This document shows positions 1 through 11,979 of a stretch of 24,509 nt of DNA, one piece after another; position 1 is the first letter of the stretch, and each line of letters starts with the position of its first letter. Source of the stretch: Paramacrobiotus richtersi. Lineage: Eukaryota; Tardigrada; Eutardigrada; Parachela; Macrobiotidae. The notes beneath the pieces were generated by a model. That model was not told the DNA's origin, ran no database searches, and saw only the letters and a program-made list of their open reading frames with translations. The stretch lies in the NCBI GenBank assembly GCA_034698045.1, contig JAQGAU010000729.1, positions 1-24,509 on the forward strand. Reading direction: 5' to 3'. The position numbers and the translations under genes are program-made.

Positions 1-7
1 CACAATG

Positions 8-1074
8 CTATGGCGGCCGGTCAGCATCAACATCTTCAACAGTAAAAATGAACACCGGCCGTGGACCGGGCGACGGTGTGGCCAACACACCAGGCGCGGG
101 TACCGTTTGCCCAGGCACCGTAGAACGCGGCGTTCCCGCTTGATGCACAATAAACCCTCTCAATTTGTACAAGAGCCAGAATAAAAGGTGTAAAACCGGT
201 AGCAACACCAACACCACGGCCGCTTCCGTCCCCACTGCCAAACCCAGATTGTTTTTAAAATCTAGAAACTTATAGATAGGCGTCGCTGTTTTGTCAGCCA
301 AGAAGTACACCGCAGTGAACGCGGCGTAGACGACCCCGTACAGCATGGACTGGTAGACATGCAGCAGGTGCACCGGCATGGCAATGAAGAACTGGTCAAT
401 CACAATGATTATCCCGTTAATCAAATGTTTGTGCAGGCTGAAGACGTTCAGATTTTCCCCTAGCAGAGTCCAGTAGAGGATCATTACGCCAACCGTTGGC
501 ACGGCACCAATATTCCATAAAATCCACTGCAATTTCAACGGCCACAGCGGTCCATCAGTCTTCTTGTAAACTGCCAAAAACAATTTATTTAAACCGAATC
601 TCAGTAAGATCAGGTCGTTTAGCGATAAAAAGCGCATTCTTTACCGTCAGAATGTTTGGGTGGATTGTGTGTACAGGTATTGATAGCGCTGACAATCGTG
701 TACAACGTAAACAGCAGGTATGTCCAGTTCGTCAAGTAGGTCAAGTATTTCCGATCTGGTTTGATGGTAGAATCACGCGGTAGGTAGGCTAAATCAACCA
801 CAAGCCAAAGAGTGAAATATATGGCTAAGAATCCTTTCCAAGCTTTGAATGGATAAAGGGAGTGGCAGCACTTCCACTAACGAAGAAAGCATAAATTCTG
901 ATGTTATTAAAGCAAGCGTCGCATTTGTGCAATTTACGTAAAAGCCATGTTTGACGTATTCGAAAAGTTTACCTGTGGTTCGACAAATTCACGTCTATGT
1001 TCAATATGTAAGGAAGCTTTTGATCCAGAAAATTCATCCGAGATTGCATCGAGTACTGACTCGCAACAGTTCAT
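8..1074 (-). CDS. rost: Rolling-stone-like multipass membrane protein, 3 exons, complete
   Basis: Exons on the minus strand are 1074-973, 876-645 and 570-8, giving 298 residues; the introns are 96 and 74 bp, both GT-AG, and the phases close (102, 232 and 563 bp). The spliced product shows rolling-stone hallmarks. FVEPQ joined to WKCC matches the family's N-terminal QW. There is a YLTNW motif in the second membrane segment, a WPLKLQWILWNIG block, and a later helix with DQFFIAMPVHLLHVYQ followed by Y..FTAVYF. About six hydrophobic segments are visible. The last 45 or so residues are Pro-rich and probably a cytoplasmic tail. The family is named for Drosophila rost, needed for myoblast fusion; its biochemical activity is not known from sequence. 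The final third of the family fold is somewhat degenerate. Identity is fairly sure; the first exon (ATG at 1074) is inferred from splice phase and family fit. Confidence 0.82.
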
Positions 1075-1575
1075 GCGGACATTCGAGAAGATCTGTGTGC
1101 TTGCAGCGTAATCATCAAAAACTATTTCTTAGAAGCAGAATTTAGTTTATTTAGTACCACAAAAAAACAACACTTCCAAATAAATAAATAAATTCATCGA
1201 ATACGCAAGAAATAGATGAATACCACTACGTAGCTATATGTACAACACATAATTATGGAATACGAAATATACTTTTATGTGCAAATGTAAGCTCGTGAAT
1301 GCTAGAAAAATGAATACCCAGACTGCTGTACAGTATATTGACTTATCGTACGTAAATCGTACAGAAAAGAGAAAATGTGTGTAAATATTTTGCAGCTCGC
1401 TGCATCACAGACTTAGCAACGATATCTCAAGACTTTGCTTACACAAGTTAAGTTTTATTAGTTTCGCAGTTTGCGGTTATATTCGATCCAACGCATCTTG
1501 GTGTTGTAGTATCAGTTCATAATGCGTACAACATATACAGCGATATTTTGAGTCTTTCTTCTAAACACGATAGTC
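1075..1575. other. Divergent intergenic region between two membrane-protein genes
   Basis: This 501-bp AT-rich stretch lies between the start of the rolling-stone-like gene (minus) and the start of the gene at 1576 (plus). No ORF here has coding character. It should hold both 5' UTRs and promoters; I cannot pick a convincing TATA box or other named site. Confidence 0.5.
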
Positions 1576-2181
1576 ATGGATTTGTTTGACTCCGCAAGTA
1601 GGGTAGTACCACAAACCCAGCTTACAACAGAATCCCGCAAAAAGGTGCCTCCAGAACAATCAAATCAGGACTGTTGCAGCAGTGCTCAAAATCCTTCTCC
1701 TTCGTCTAAAGCATCCTTTCCGGAGCGGACTGGAAATTTTTTCTCGCAATCTATTTTTAATTTTACAACGACTCTGCACGTTGTCCGCAGTCAGTTTTAT
1801 TCAACCAGATTCCGTGACCTGCTGTATTCTTTCCTCTGGTCAGCATTATTTACAGCCATCCTGATCAATGACTTGATCCAGTACTTATGCACCCGAAACG
1901 TTCAGAACACGTCGCAAGTGATCACTGTGCCACTTCTCTACGCACAGACCCTGTTGATGTTCTATACGATGGGATGCTATCATTATCGTCATTTCTGTCG
2001 CATGTATTTCACAATGCCCCATGTGAAGAGATTCGCAGTTGGGCTTTTCGTCTATTCGGTTTTGCTGCTAATCGCCAGAGTAACGGTGGAGATCGTTTTC
2101 CGTAACACAAGGCCAGAATATTATCCAGCCATGAAGAGCAATGACGTCCAGCTGAATCGCTACGCTGGATTAGCCAGCTGA
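1576..2181 (+). CDS. Hypothetical three-helix membrane protein, single exon
   Basis: A 201-residue open frame that I do not recognise. Residues 1-75 are polar and low in hydrophobicity, rich in Ser, Gln and Lys, with a CC pair at 33-34. Three hydrophobic segments follow, at about 82-104, 115-136 and 152-174, and then a short polar tail. The middle loops carry several Tyr, His and Cys residues (around 134-143). There is no N-terminal signal peptide, so the first helix would act as a signal anchor. The ATG follows an AT-rich leader and no better upstream start is in frame. It is transcribed away from the rolling-stone-like gene and could share its promoter region. The distribution of hydrophobic helices makes it look coding, but a further 3' exon cannot be excluded. 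No function is assigned. Confidence 0.6.
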   Translation: MDLFDSASRVVPQTQLTTESRKKVPPEQSNQDCCSSAQNPSPSSKASFPERTGNFFSQSIFNFTTTLHVVRSQFYSTRFRDLLYSFLWSALFTAILINDLIQYLCTRNVQNTSQVITVPLLYAQTLLMFYTMGCYHYRHFCRMYFTMPHVKRFAVGLFVYSVLLLIARVTVEIVFRNTRPEYYPAMKSNDVQLNRYAGLAS

Positions 2182-3565
2182 GAAGCTGATTTTCTCCATG
2201 AAGAATCGCGTAACCATTCTGTGCGTTAACAAGAAAACACCGTGCCATAACTCAACAGTTCAATTATGAATTATCCGACCGTTTGTGCTATGCTAGGAGT
2301 TATGCGGAACGTCATGTAAGCAACGCGCTGCCAGAAGTTCCTAAAATTAAACTGTGATATTGCTCTTTCGTAATAAATATTTTGCGCATTTGTGTAGACG
2401 GTACGTGTCTTGCCAAAATCAACAAATGAGTTGACTATAAAGTTTGCGCTGAACTGGGGATGTGTTGTCAAGCAACGGAAGTGACTGTGCAATGATTAGA
2501 ATTATGTGCTTACAGTACCTCGAGCAATTGCGAACTGGGACACTTTACATCAAAAATTAACTGGAGCAGCGTACATACAACTAAGTCTTGATTAGGCCAC
2601 AATTTATTAGCACAATCATAACATGTCTGTGCACCAACCGAGGCCTCGTTCCGCCAATTAAACCTGGTGTAAATAGCTCATTTTCACATGGTCAAAACAC
2701 CGTTTAGTGACAGGATCACCCGCACCCCACATCGAACTACTTGTGGCACTTTTAGTTGAAGAGCATTTTGCTGTTTGTGGAATTTTACTGCCCATAATTT
2801 AATATCGCTCATTTACTCGAACTGACAGCCACACAGTAGAGTTGCGGCTATGACATTCGTGGTTTACAGCAAGTGTATCTGTACAACTAATTAGCACTTG
2901 GGAATCTTCTCTGGACGGTCTACGGCTGCACCACAAGGGCATGCGCGTAATCTATTGCAATATCCATTATCCAAGGAGTTGTGTACAAACTATATGCACC
3001 TTACAATTCGAGGGCTGCTTCCACGATACCAGAAAAGCTTTGGCTTTCAATGGCTCGTGAGGAGATACTTACGTGATAAGTTTCGCTTTGCTCCCTGCTC
3101 AGGCTGCCTTTTGCTACCATGCCGTCGGCCGGCTAGCTTTTATTCAAGGGGAAACACATCGGCCAATCACTGACACTGTGAACCATTCCCGCTTCCCGTT
3201 GGTGTACACGGATCGTTCTGACGCAATCCGCTCTAAAGGGCTGAGCTGGATGAGGAGTGCGGACTTCAAACGGCGAGATACACTCTCACCGCACTGCCTG
3301 TGGCTATCGGTGTTACGATGTCGTTTTCCAGCGTTTAACAAGTAAAACACTCGAGACGCCAGATCGCTCGCTATTTTACAGCATGCGATTTCAAAAAGGC
3401 GACCTGAGGAAAAGGCACGAACCGCACAGAATCGTACGTTCGACTACTAGCCGCTTCCCTTTCCGATTGCAATTCTTCAAACAGTGGCTAGAACACTAAG
3501 AATCGAACCATGCAGCTGTAAATTGATCAGGCACGTGGTTCACATTGTCGAATGATCCTCCTGCC
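2182..3565 (+). other. 1.4-kb region with no supportable gene
   Basis: Short open frames occur on both strands but none has a protein-like composition, a domain or good splice signals. The region may contain the 3' UTR of the upstream gene and the promoter, 5' UTR or an unrecognised first exon of the mosaic gene that starts at 3566. Confidence 0.45.
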
Positions 3566-6500
3566 ATGCTAAAATACGACGATTTCCTTTTATTCCCTTT
3601 TTTCGTTAACATTTCGTTGTATTGTGCCCGATCTGGAAAAGAAGAATGGAGAATGCACGAAAAACTCATACCGAATCGCAACAATCCAGTGAGCCTACCC
3701 ATGGTCGCCCGGCACGGACAAAGTCTGATTATCTTCGACGAGATGGACAAGTGCAACAAGAAATGCAGTCTCACAAAGTGGCCTAACTTTGTGCATTTCG
3801 GGATGGATTCCAATGGAGAAATCTGCCCAGGAGTGGATTTTTATAAATGCGAGTGCGCATCGATGCAGTGTATAGGTACGGTACCTGGATCGAAAATGTA
3901 TAGCTCAAACCGTTCAGATAAGTAAACGGTTCTCTTTGTACAGGAGACACCGTCATTTTAGGAGACCCAAAAGGTCGCTCCGGAACGCTGTGGATACCGT
4001 ACAGCACACCTGGCAGACACAAAGATGTTAGCCATAACCGTGCAAAAAGACAAGCGGCTTCCACGGCAAAATCCACTCTTTTCACAACGACGGAAATCAA
4101 CTGGGAGGCAATGGCGGGGCAAATAAGCACTTCTGGCAAGCGCACCAGACCACCTAGGCCAACCACCGGTATATCGACGCAGAGTACGTTGCCTACAACG
4201 AAGGAGTTTGACTTCCTCGATATGGCGGTAAACATGTTCAACTACACGCCTCCTAAACGAACCACAAGGCGGTCAACAAGGCCCGTCTCTAGAATAACAT
4301 CTCCAATATCGTCTGATACGACGACCGACGTTATAAGTGTCTCTACTGCCGCGTCTGATACTCCACCGTCCACCGCAACCACAGCGGAAACCTCGAGTAC
4401 TCCGCTTCTAACTACAACAACAGCGTCAACCGATATAACAACTCTTCCGCCGACAGATAGCACCGTGGCATCGCCCAACGCATTAACGTCCATCTCGACA
4501 GCTGCGCCAGCTACCTCAACCGACACGACAAGCGCAACCGAAACAACGCAAAAAATCACCCCGAGCACCGCTGTGAGTACTGCGAAAACGAGTACCATTC
4601 CAACGTCTTCACCAACCTTTATACCGACCACAAGCTCGGTAATTTCCTCAAGCGGCTTAACAACTGCACCAACTCCTTCAACCCCCGCCTCAGCTTCTAC
4701 TCCAGGTTCCATGCCAACTACCCCCGAGTCTACTGAAGTGTCCTCAAGTTCCACTCAGGCCATAAGCACGGACACGGGATCATCGTTGACGAATCCGTCT
4801 TCGTCAGAACCTACTACATCCACTTTGGTAGCATCCCCCACCACCATACAGGCAAGTACTCCTCCTGGTTCGGATCCCTCAACTGCAGATGTAGCAACAA
4901 CGGTACCGATCACTTCATATCAGAGCACCGATGCAGATCCGTTAAGGGAACTAAACATACCTACCAGCATTAACAGCGTAACCACACCTCCGCCCAGTAA
5001 CACACTAAGCACCGGTATGCTAGTATTCTGTTTTGCACTCAAAAAAGCTACTCGCAGTTTACGAACTGTATGTAAGAAGATATTGTAGATGTGTATTTGG
5101 CATGGCAGATAACCAGCCCCAGACTCAACCGGAGACGAAACCTACCACAGGACCGGCTACGACCATTGGTAACCAAATTGCGAACGAGGCCTCCAGTGTT
5201 ACGGACGAGCTTGTCACAACCGATGCTGAAGCGGAGGTTGACAATCTCAACGCAGAAAACGAAGTGCTCAATGTCAACGGTACCGAGGAGGGTGATATGG
5301 ACCAAACCGAAGAAGGTGACGAAGAAAACAGCACGGTAAGAAATGATCACCAAATGATTGGTGTACTATTTCGGCAGTGCCAGCATAATCGCGCACTTAA
5401 GTTACTCGTAGCGGAGTCACACACCCATCCAGCCCAATGCTTTCTTGTAGTGGGGTGCGAGATTCCGTGATGCGTAAATGAAGCGCGAAATTGAGAATAT
5501 TTGTGCTATAATAACAAAGTTTTAGGCTGGGCTTCTGGGTAATGGGAACGCCACTACGGCGTCTCCGAAACCAGGCAAACCAACCAGTCAGATTTACGAT
5601 CCGCGGCAAGGCCATGATATTGATGAAAACGATCCGAGAGCACCATTCAAATTCCACCGTCAATGGAAATGGCTGGATTTTTGTCGAGACGATTTTGCGG
5701 AAGCCGGTACTCGAGTTGTGTGCAACCAGTTGCAGCTGCGCCATCATCACTATTCAAGTATGGTCTATTAATCTGTCTGTTCTATATTATGCACAGCAAT
5801 GAGAGTTATCATTTTCTCGAAATGGTAGATTTCGACATCCAGAACGCCGGCTTGCCACGTCTGGAAAAAGACGAGGACATCACATATCTTCAATACGTAA
5901 CAAACTGCACCGGTAACGAGAAAAAGCTATCGGAATGTAAATTTACCAAACGCAGTCAGGTACGCGCCAACTGCTCCGGACCGGTTGTCCTGTACTGTGG
6001 CGACGGAACCAACACACGATTCGACAGTCACAGCATAACAGGCAGTACGGCTCTGGCGGACACTGAATTGCTCGTCTTTATGCCGCACATTGGCAAATGG
6101 TCCACGGTATGTCGGAAGAATTGGACAGCGTTTGACAACACCCTCGCATGCGAATGGGCCGGGAAACTCGATCCATTCGCCAGTGCCCAGGCACAGTCGT
6201 GCTGGGAGCATCGCTTCAATTATATCCTGCATGAGCGCACCGCGAACAGTGGATTGTACTACATTTACAGTACAAAATGGAAACGAGTTATACCGGTCTT
6301 CTGTCAGATGAAATATGACGGCGGCGGATGGACAATGGTTTTAGCATCGAACATGGTCATTACCGATGAGAAATGGACCGCAGCAGGGTCATTGAATCGA
6401 AATCCGTATACCCCGATAAAGCGGGCGAATTACTCGATTCTGGAGCTGGCAGATTCTCTGCAAGTTGTTGATCCGCGAGCAACCGGTCAGGATCGAAATC

Positions 6501-9500
6501 CGGAATATTTGGTACATCTTCACCATGCGGATGAACAACTAAGTATTCTCCATGTAAGGTATCCTACGGTCTGCACCATGTCTGGAACCGGACCGTGCAA
6601 CACATCAACTGATAACACTGGAGACGGATATCAGATGAGCAATGCCGAAATACTTCATAACAAATCATTTTTCTTGGAATCTGATCCGGAGAAGATTACG
6701 GTTCCCTGGTTGATATTCAAGGAAAACGGTTTCGTTTACACGATGAGTGACTATAAGAACGGATCAAAAGTGTTGGGTATGACATACACAACGTTCTTGC
6801 ATTGAGATAATGCACGTGAAGATTTATATAGCGGATGTACCGTGGTCACTGTGAGCATGTATTGTAGGTGTTCTGCTTGCTTCGGACGTCCGTGACCGGT
6901 TGATTAATTCCAGCAACCCTGTGTTTCGCTTGGATTTCTTTGTCCGCACCCGAAACTACCGGATAAAAGATCCTCCAGAAATCGACTGCAAAGTAATGGA
7001 TTATCTGCTGGACGGTAATGCCCGGGTACAAAACGCCCAGTTTTCCACATCGTCCGTGCGTGACGATGTTCCGGGAATGGAGAACGACGGTTTCTTAAGT
7101 TTTCTTTCCACGACCGACGGAAAATCAAACTCCACAGACACCGGGGGTTGGGTATCGGAGAAGGCCGCCAGTATTGACGGAAGCACATGGATAGGAGTGG
7201 ATCTACTTACACCGCACAAGATCCAAAAGATCCTTTTACGAGGCGTTGATCATTCCCGGTCCCGTTTGGAGGGCAGCTGGGTCACCGAGTTTTCACTGCA
7301 AAAGGTGTATTTCATAGGATAACACAGGCTTCTTTGAGGTAAATAAGCACATATTGTTTTAGATAACTTTGGGGGAAGAGTTGCAAGGCGAAACGGAAAG
7401 CGTACAACTACTGCTCAACAGGGATCGGACTAGTCTTTTTCCGGGCAACAACGACACCCACACCATTGCGGAAATCAAACTGCCTCGCTCTAAAGAATAC
7501 GACAACATCAGAGTACTACGCTTGATTCCAACAAACGCTTCTTTAAGCGCTCCACCAGTTGGTTTACGCTGGGAGTTAATCGGCTGTTCCCGTGTTCCCA
7601 GAAGTGAGGATGCGTTTATTCTAGAAGCCATGACCAATGAAGCGCTAGGAATTACTAGCGGTCGACGAAATTATCGACTGGGAGCGCCTGTCAAGCACAT
7701 ATGGCACTCCCCAGCTTGCAGTAGTGAAAACTTCGAGATTCGCCTACCGGAGGCCTACTTGATCAAAAGCATTGTGGTGTCCGGGCATCCAAATCACCGT
7801 GATGTCATTAAGAAGTTTAAGCTACTTTTCAGTCGGACAGGTTCTAGTCATCATTACAAATGGTGCGTAACACGAAAACTTAAGAAACTGAAATTATTGT
7901 CCTGGTCTTATTCTTTGTACAGGTATGGCGCCAATATGGACGAATCCGAAGCATTGGAAATAGACCAACCGAGAGTATTCCTCGGTCCACAGGACGGTGC
8001 CTCTCCTCATTATATCAACTTCAGGTACCCATGGTCGGCGAGGTTATTGCGTTTCGTTATCCTTGAACCCCGTGCGAAGCCCTGTTACGTCCGGTTGGAG
8101 CTGATTGGTCGGCCGCTAACCGACGCCTGCACAATGCCACTGGGAATGAATTCTGGCAACATATCGGATTTCCAGCTAACTTCCAGTAGTCAGTTCGTTC
8201 TTCCGTGTCCTGACCAGCAAGCGAAGTGTCGCTATTCGTACGGGCCCGAACAGGCGCGCTACTCAACAGGGGCAAGCCGTAATGATGTTCGAGGAGCCGG
8301 AGCTTGGAGGCCGGCACCGGAGGACGAGAATCCCTGGATTGCGGTTGATCTGCTTGCTGTGAACCAGATAACGGCAGTTATTGTTCAGGCATCCGAATTC
8401 AGCTACATGTCCAGTTTCGAGATTGAATTCTCATACGGCAAAGAGTGGCTCAAGAAAAAACCAGCGGTAGATACGCAACTCCGGCTGGACATCAGTGACC
8501 GAACCAGTGTCTTTTTCTTTGTAGCGATGGGACGTCGACGACAACAACCGAATCGGATCGTTTCGTCTGCCATCGTTCTTGGTCTATCTAACTCCTCCTG
8601 TGTATGCTAGGCATATAAAACTTAAACCTGTGAAGTTCGCTTCGTTCGGTGCGCATCCAGTTAACAGGAACGTCAAATTTGAGCTTCTCGGCTGTTTGAT
8701 TACCCCACACTGTAGGTGCCGAAATTCGCACAATTCATGCTGCAAATTTTGCTATTTAGACTTTAAGATCGCACTCGTTTTATGGTCTCCAGTCCATCCT
8801 GAAAGACCCCAGTTCACGAAGCACTTTAACGTCATCATGTATCCCGATCCGCACTTCGATTCTTATTGGGATGGCGTGAACGATACAGAGTGTGCCGATA
8901 AGTGTCTACAAGAGAAAGGATTCTCATGTAAAGGGTATTACATCACGGAAACCAGATGTACGTTGACGGCCGGAAACTTTCGGTCGTGGGATGTTACAGG
9001 CTTCATTCCTAATGTGCCAGGGACGGTCTTCAATCAGCGAGAAGAAACTTGCACTGCGAATCTGGGCCTGACCAACCGCAAAGTCATAAGCGATTCTGCA
9101 TTTACCGCGTCATCAAACAAAAAGCGCGCATCATCAGCGAGATTGTTATTTCGCGCTGATGGACTATACGAAAAGGGCTGGATAGCAGCGGCAGATGACG
9201 ACAACCCATATATTCAGGTTTCACTGCCTGGTGTTTATTTGATTACTGGCTTTCACATCAACGGCGATGGAAGAGAAAATTACGTAAAGGAGCTCAACAT
9301 TCAGTTTTTTAACGGAGCTCAGTGGGAATTCTGTTACGATCCAAAGGACAAATCAGAGCCTATTGTTTTTGACGGTAAATCCACTCTACTAGTAGTTTCT
9401 TGCCTGCATTTGTTCGTTTTACAGGGAATCGCAATCACTCCCAAGCCAGCACGACCTGGATACCCCCGCAGTTTCAGCCCCGCGCGTCAAAGATTCGCTT

Positions 9501-11979
9501 GTATCCAATCAGTTATGCACAGAAGAGGCCAGCAGCATTCCAGTTCGAGCTAACCGGCTGCCAAATACAGCGTACCGATCTGACATATCCAATGGGTTTT
9601 GGTCAGATGAAGTGCACTGGCGATGAACAGCTCATAACCCAGTGTCCGCACACGGTGTCCAACCCCAATGACCATCATTGTAACTTTAACACATCGGTCC
9701 GACCCCAGTGCGTACCGCATTGCGGTGATCCCGGGCATCGAGCGTGCGCAACCCGATCGGGGATTCACTTTTTTGCTCCGCACCAGGTAACCTATGAGTG
9801 TCACGACGGAACGAAGCAAATCATCCAGTGCAAAGATACAGGATTCTGGACGACGTCGGGACGGTCTTGCGTTCGAGAGGTTGTGGAGAATGTGGCCAAG
9901 TATAAAACGGCATATCAGAGTTCAACGTCAATTGTTCCCAGCCACCAGCATGCGTCCAATGCCGTTGATGGCGACGATCAACGCAATATGAGGACTTGTA
10001 CATTCACGAATGAGGAGATCAGTCCGTGGTGGTATGTTGACCTGAAACATACCTACGAGATTCAAAGCCTCAACGTTACGCTTGGCTTCGCTACGCATAT
10101 TGCGGAGATTCGGTAAGTTTGAAAGACTTTCAATGTGAGATTTCATTCACTCATAAGAGACTCTTGACTGCCAGGATTGGTCAAAGTAATCCCAGGAACG
10201 AAAACGGCACGCTGGACTTGACGGTTAATTCACTGTGCTTCAGCGCAGATTATCCTCTGCCGGTGGCTAATGACGGCCGAAATACAGCCAGCATTGAGTG
10301 CAAGTCTGGAAATCCCGTCAGTGATCAAGAATTCGGCAACTCACCCATATTTGGCCGTTTTGTTTCCATTCAGGTCCTTTCCATGATACCGACAGTTCTT
10401 TCACTGTGCGAGGTACATTTTAAAACCCGCACCATGATTTGTCCATTTGTGCATGCGTTGCGTCGTTCTGTAGGTAAAAGTATTCGGAATGCCTTGTATG
10501 ACGAATGACGTTCAGGATCAAGCTGAATTTGCGGATATGTTTACCAGTAAAGAACAAAAGACCGGGGCAGCTTTACCAGACACGCAAGCTGTCCAAGAAA
10601 TTCAGCTAGAAGGAAAGGAAGAAGAGAGTTCCCCGGATAGTAAGGAGGATAATGTCGGATGCAGTCACTCCCATAGCGGACATCGTCTGCAGGATCAGCC
10701 CTTTGTCATGTACAGTCCGGGAGGGCAAGTCTTCGTGACGGGTCTGACTATTGAAACAGATAAAAAGCCGTACGAACTCCATGATTACGAGGTCCGCGTG
10801 GGAGAGTACCCGAGTAAACAGGATTTCGCCAAGAATGGACTATGCTTCCGGAAGAAGGGTGTTGTTCCCGCTGGACAGACGGAGATTATCAAATGTAACC
10901 CGCCACTATACGGAAGTTATATCATTATCGTCATTGCCGATGTGAATAAAAGTTATTTGTCGCTTTGCAAAGTGAAGATTTGGGGCAAACTGTGTGACGC
11001 TCGGTTAGATGGGGTAAGCTCTGTGACCGCATGAGGCAACACAGCTTGAATATTAGTTTATGGTGATTTATGCAGGTTGATATGCGACCTTTGACTTCCA
11101 GCACAACCGGTCCGGGAAGCGACATCTGGGTTTTGATCAATGATGATGTGGCTTGTTTTGAAACAGGTCAGGGTTGTTCAAAAGGTACCAACGACTGAAT
11201 CAATACTTTAATGGAATCGGATTTTAGGTACCGAGTTGTCACCGTGGGTGATGCTGGATATGGCTTTCCCGACCGAGATCAAAGTGGCCAACTTCACCTT
11301 GTGCGATCATATCGCATCCGGCCAGTTGGAGCTGCGCGTCGGTGACAACAAACTGCCAACGAATAACGGCATCATGGCATCCAACGTGAAAATCACCAGC
11401 CTGCAGTCACAAACCAGTTACACGGTCCGGAGCAAAGCCGTCCCAGCACTGGCCGGTCGTTATTTTTCAATCCACCTGATGGCAACGGGAAAAGCCCAGT
11501 CGTTGTGTATTTGTAATTTGACCATGACGCGCGATCATTACTGCCCGACTGATCACTACCATAACGTCGCCTATACCATGTTCCCGCGGGTGAGCTCCCG
11601 GGATGCTATCCAGAATCGCCCCGAGGTCACCACCGACGGATACCACGAGCATCTGCAGCATTTGTGTTTTGCGACAAAAACGGAAAACCGTCCCTACTGG
11701 ATCATTAAACTACCCCGAGCGCGGAAGATCTTTACGGTCCGCGTGGTAGCCAAGCAGGACTCCAATAAGCAGGTTAGGGTGGGGATGTCGGATAGGTGGC
11801 GGGATAATGCGGTGTGTAGGATTATTGATAATCATTCGACGGGAATCAAAGCGCACACCATCTCCTGTGTTGACGAGAATACCGGGCAACCGGCTTACGG
11901 TTCTGTTATTTCTATCGAAGTTGTGGACGGATTAGCGACCAAACTGGTGATTTGTGAAGTGGAAGTCTGGGGTTATTAA
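3566..11979 (+). CDS. Secreted mucin/SRCR/fibrinogen-like/F5-8C/PAN/CCP/FTP mosaic protein, 16 exons
   Basis: Exons: 3566-3875, 3944-5014, 5109-5335, 5526-5757, 5829-6776, 6822-6867, 6914-7304, 7363-7862, 7923-8466, 8525-8711, 8760-9374, 9425-10112, 10175-10412, 10474-11013, 11076-11166, 11228-11979. Every phase closes, giving 2,459 residues. Approximate order: hydrophobic N-terminus and Cys-bearing segment (1-140) with a furin-like RAKR; Thr/Ser stalk (150-460); acidic linker (461-536); SRCR (570-672); SRCR-like start (695-735); fibrinogen-like fold with DGGGWT near 778 (735-930); F5/8C at 970-1151, 1165-1305 and 1310-1479; PAN-like (1503-1584); F5/8C (1584-1737); half SRCR (1745-1787); CCP (1788-1843); FTP lectin-like at 1848-2010, 2052-2172, 2173-2313 and 2314-2459. 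No membrane helix follows the stalk, so it is probably secreted. These families bind glycans, lipids or matrix; a role in adhesion or immunity is inference. Least certain are the start (the signal peptide is atypical, with acidic residues before the hydrophobic core) and the joins at 5757/5829 and around exon 6. Confidence 0.8.
4240..5014 (+). repeat. Low-complexity Thr/Ser/Pro mucin-like coding tract
   Basis: About 255 residues of the mosaic gene's second exon consist very largely of Thr, Ser, Pro and Ala with almost no Cys or aromatic residues. There is no fixed repeat period; runs such as TTT, STP and SSS recur irregularly. This is the composition of a heavily O-glycosylated spacer. The complementary strand is open for 170 codons only because ACN/TCN codons read as Val/Gly/Glu codons in reverse. 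Confidence 0.8.

Noticed and set aside
2898-3499. Several overlapping short plus-strand frames upstream of the mosaic gene
   Set aside because: They start without good context, show no domain or hydrophobic signal, and I found no splice pair linking them to 3566.
3783-4241. 152-codon minus-strand open frame
   Set aside because: It lies antisense to the first two exons of the mosaic gene, whose plus-strand frames and intron close in phase. No protein features are seen.
4242-4754. 170-codon minus-strand open frame rich in Val, Gly and Glu
   Set aside because: It is the complement of the Thr/Ser-rich mucin tract; the composition follows from ACN/TCN codons read backwards, with no splice or domain support.
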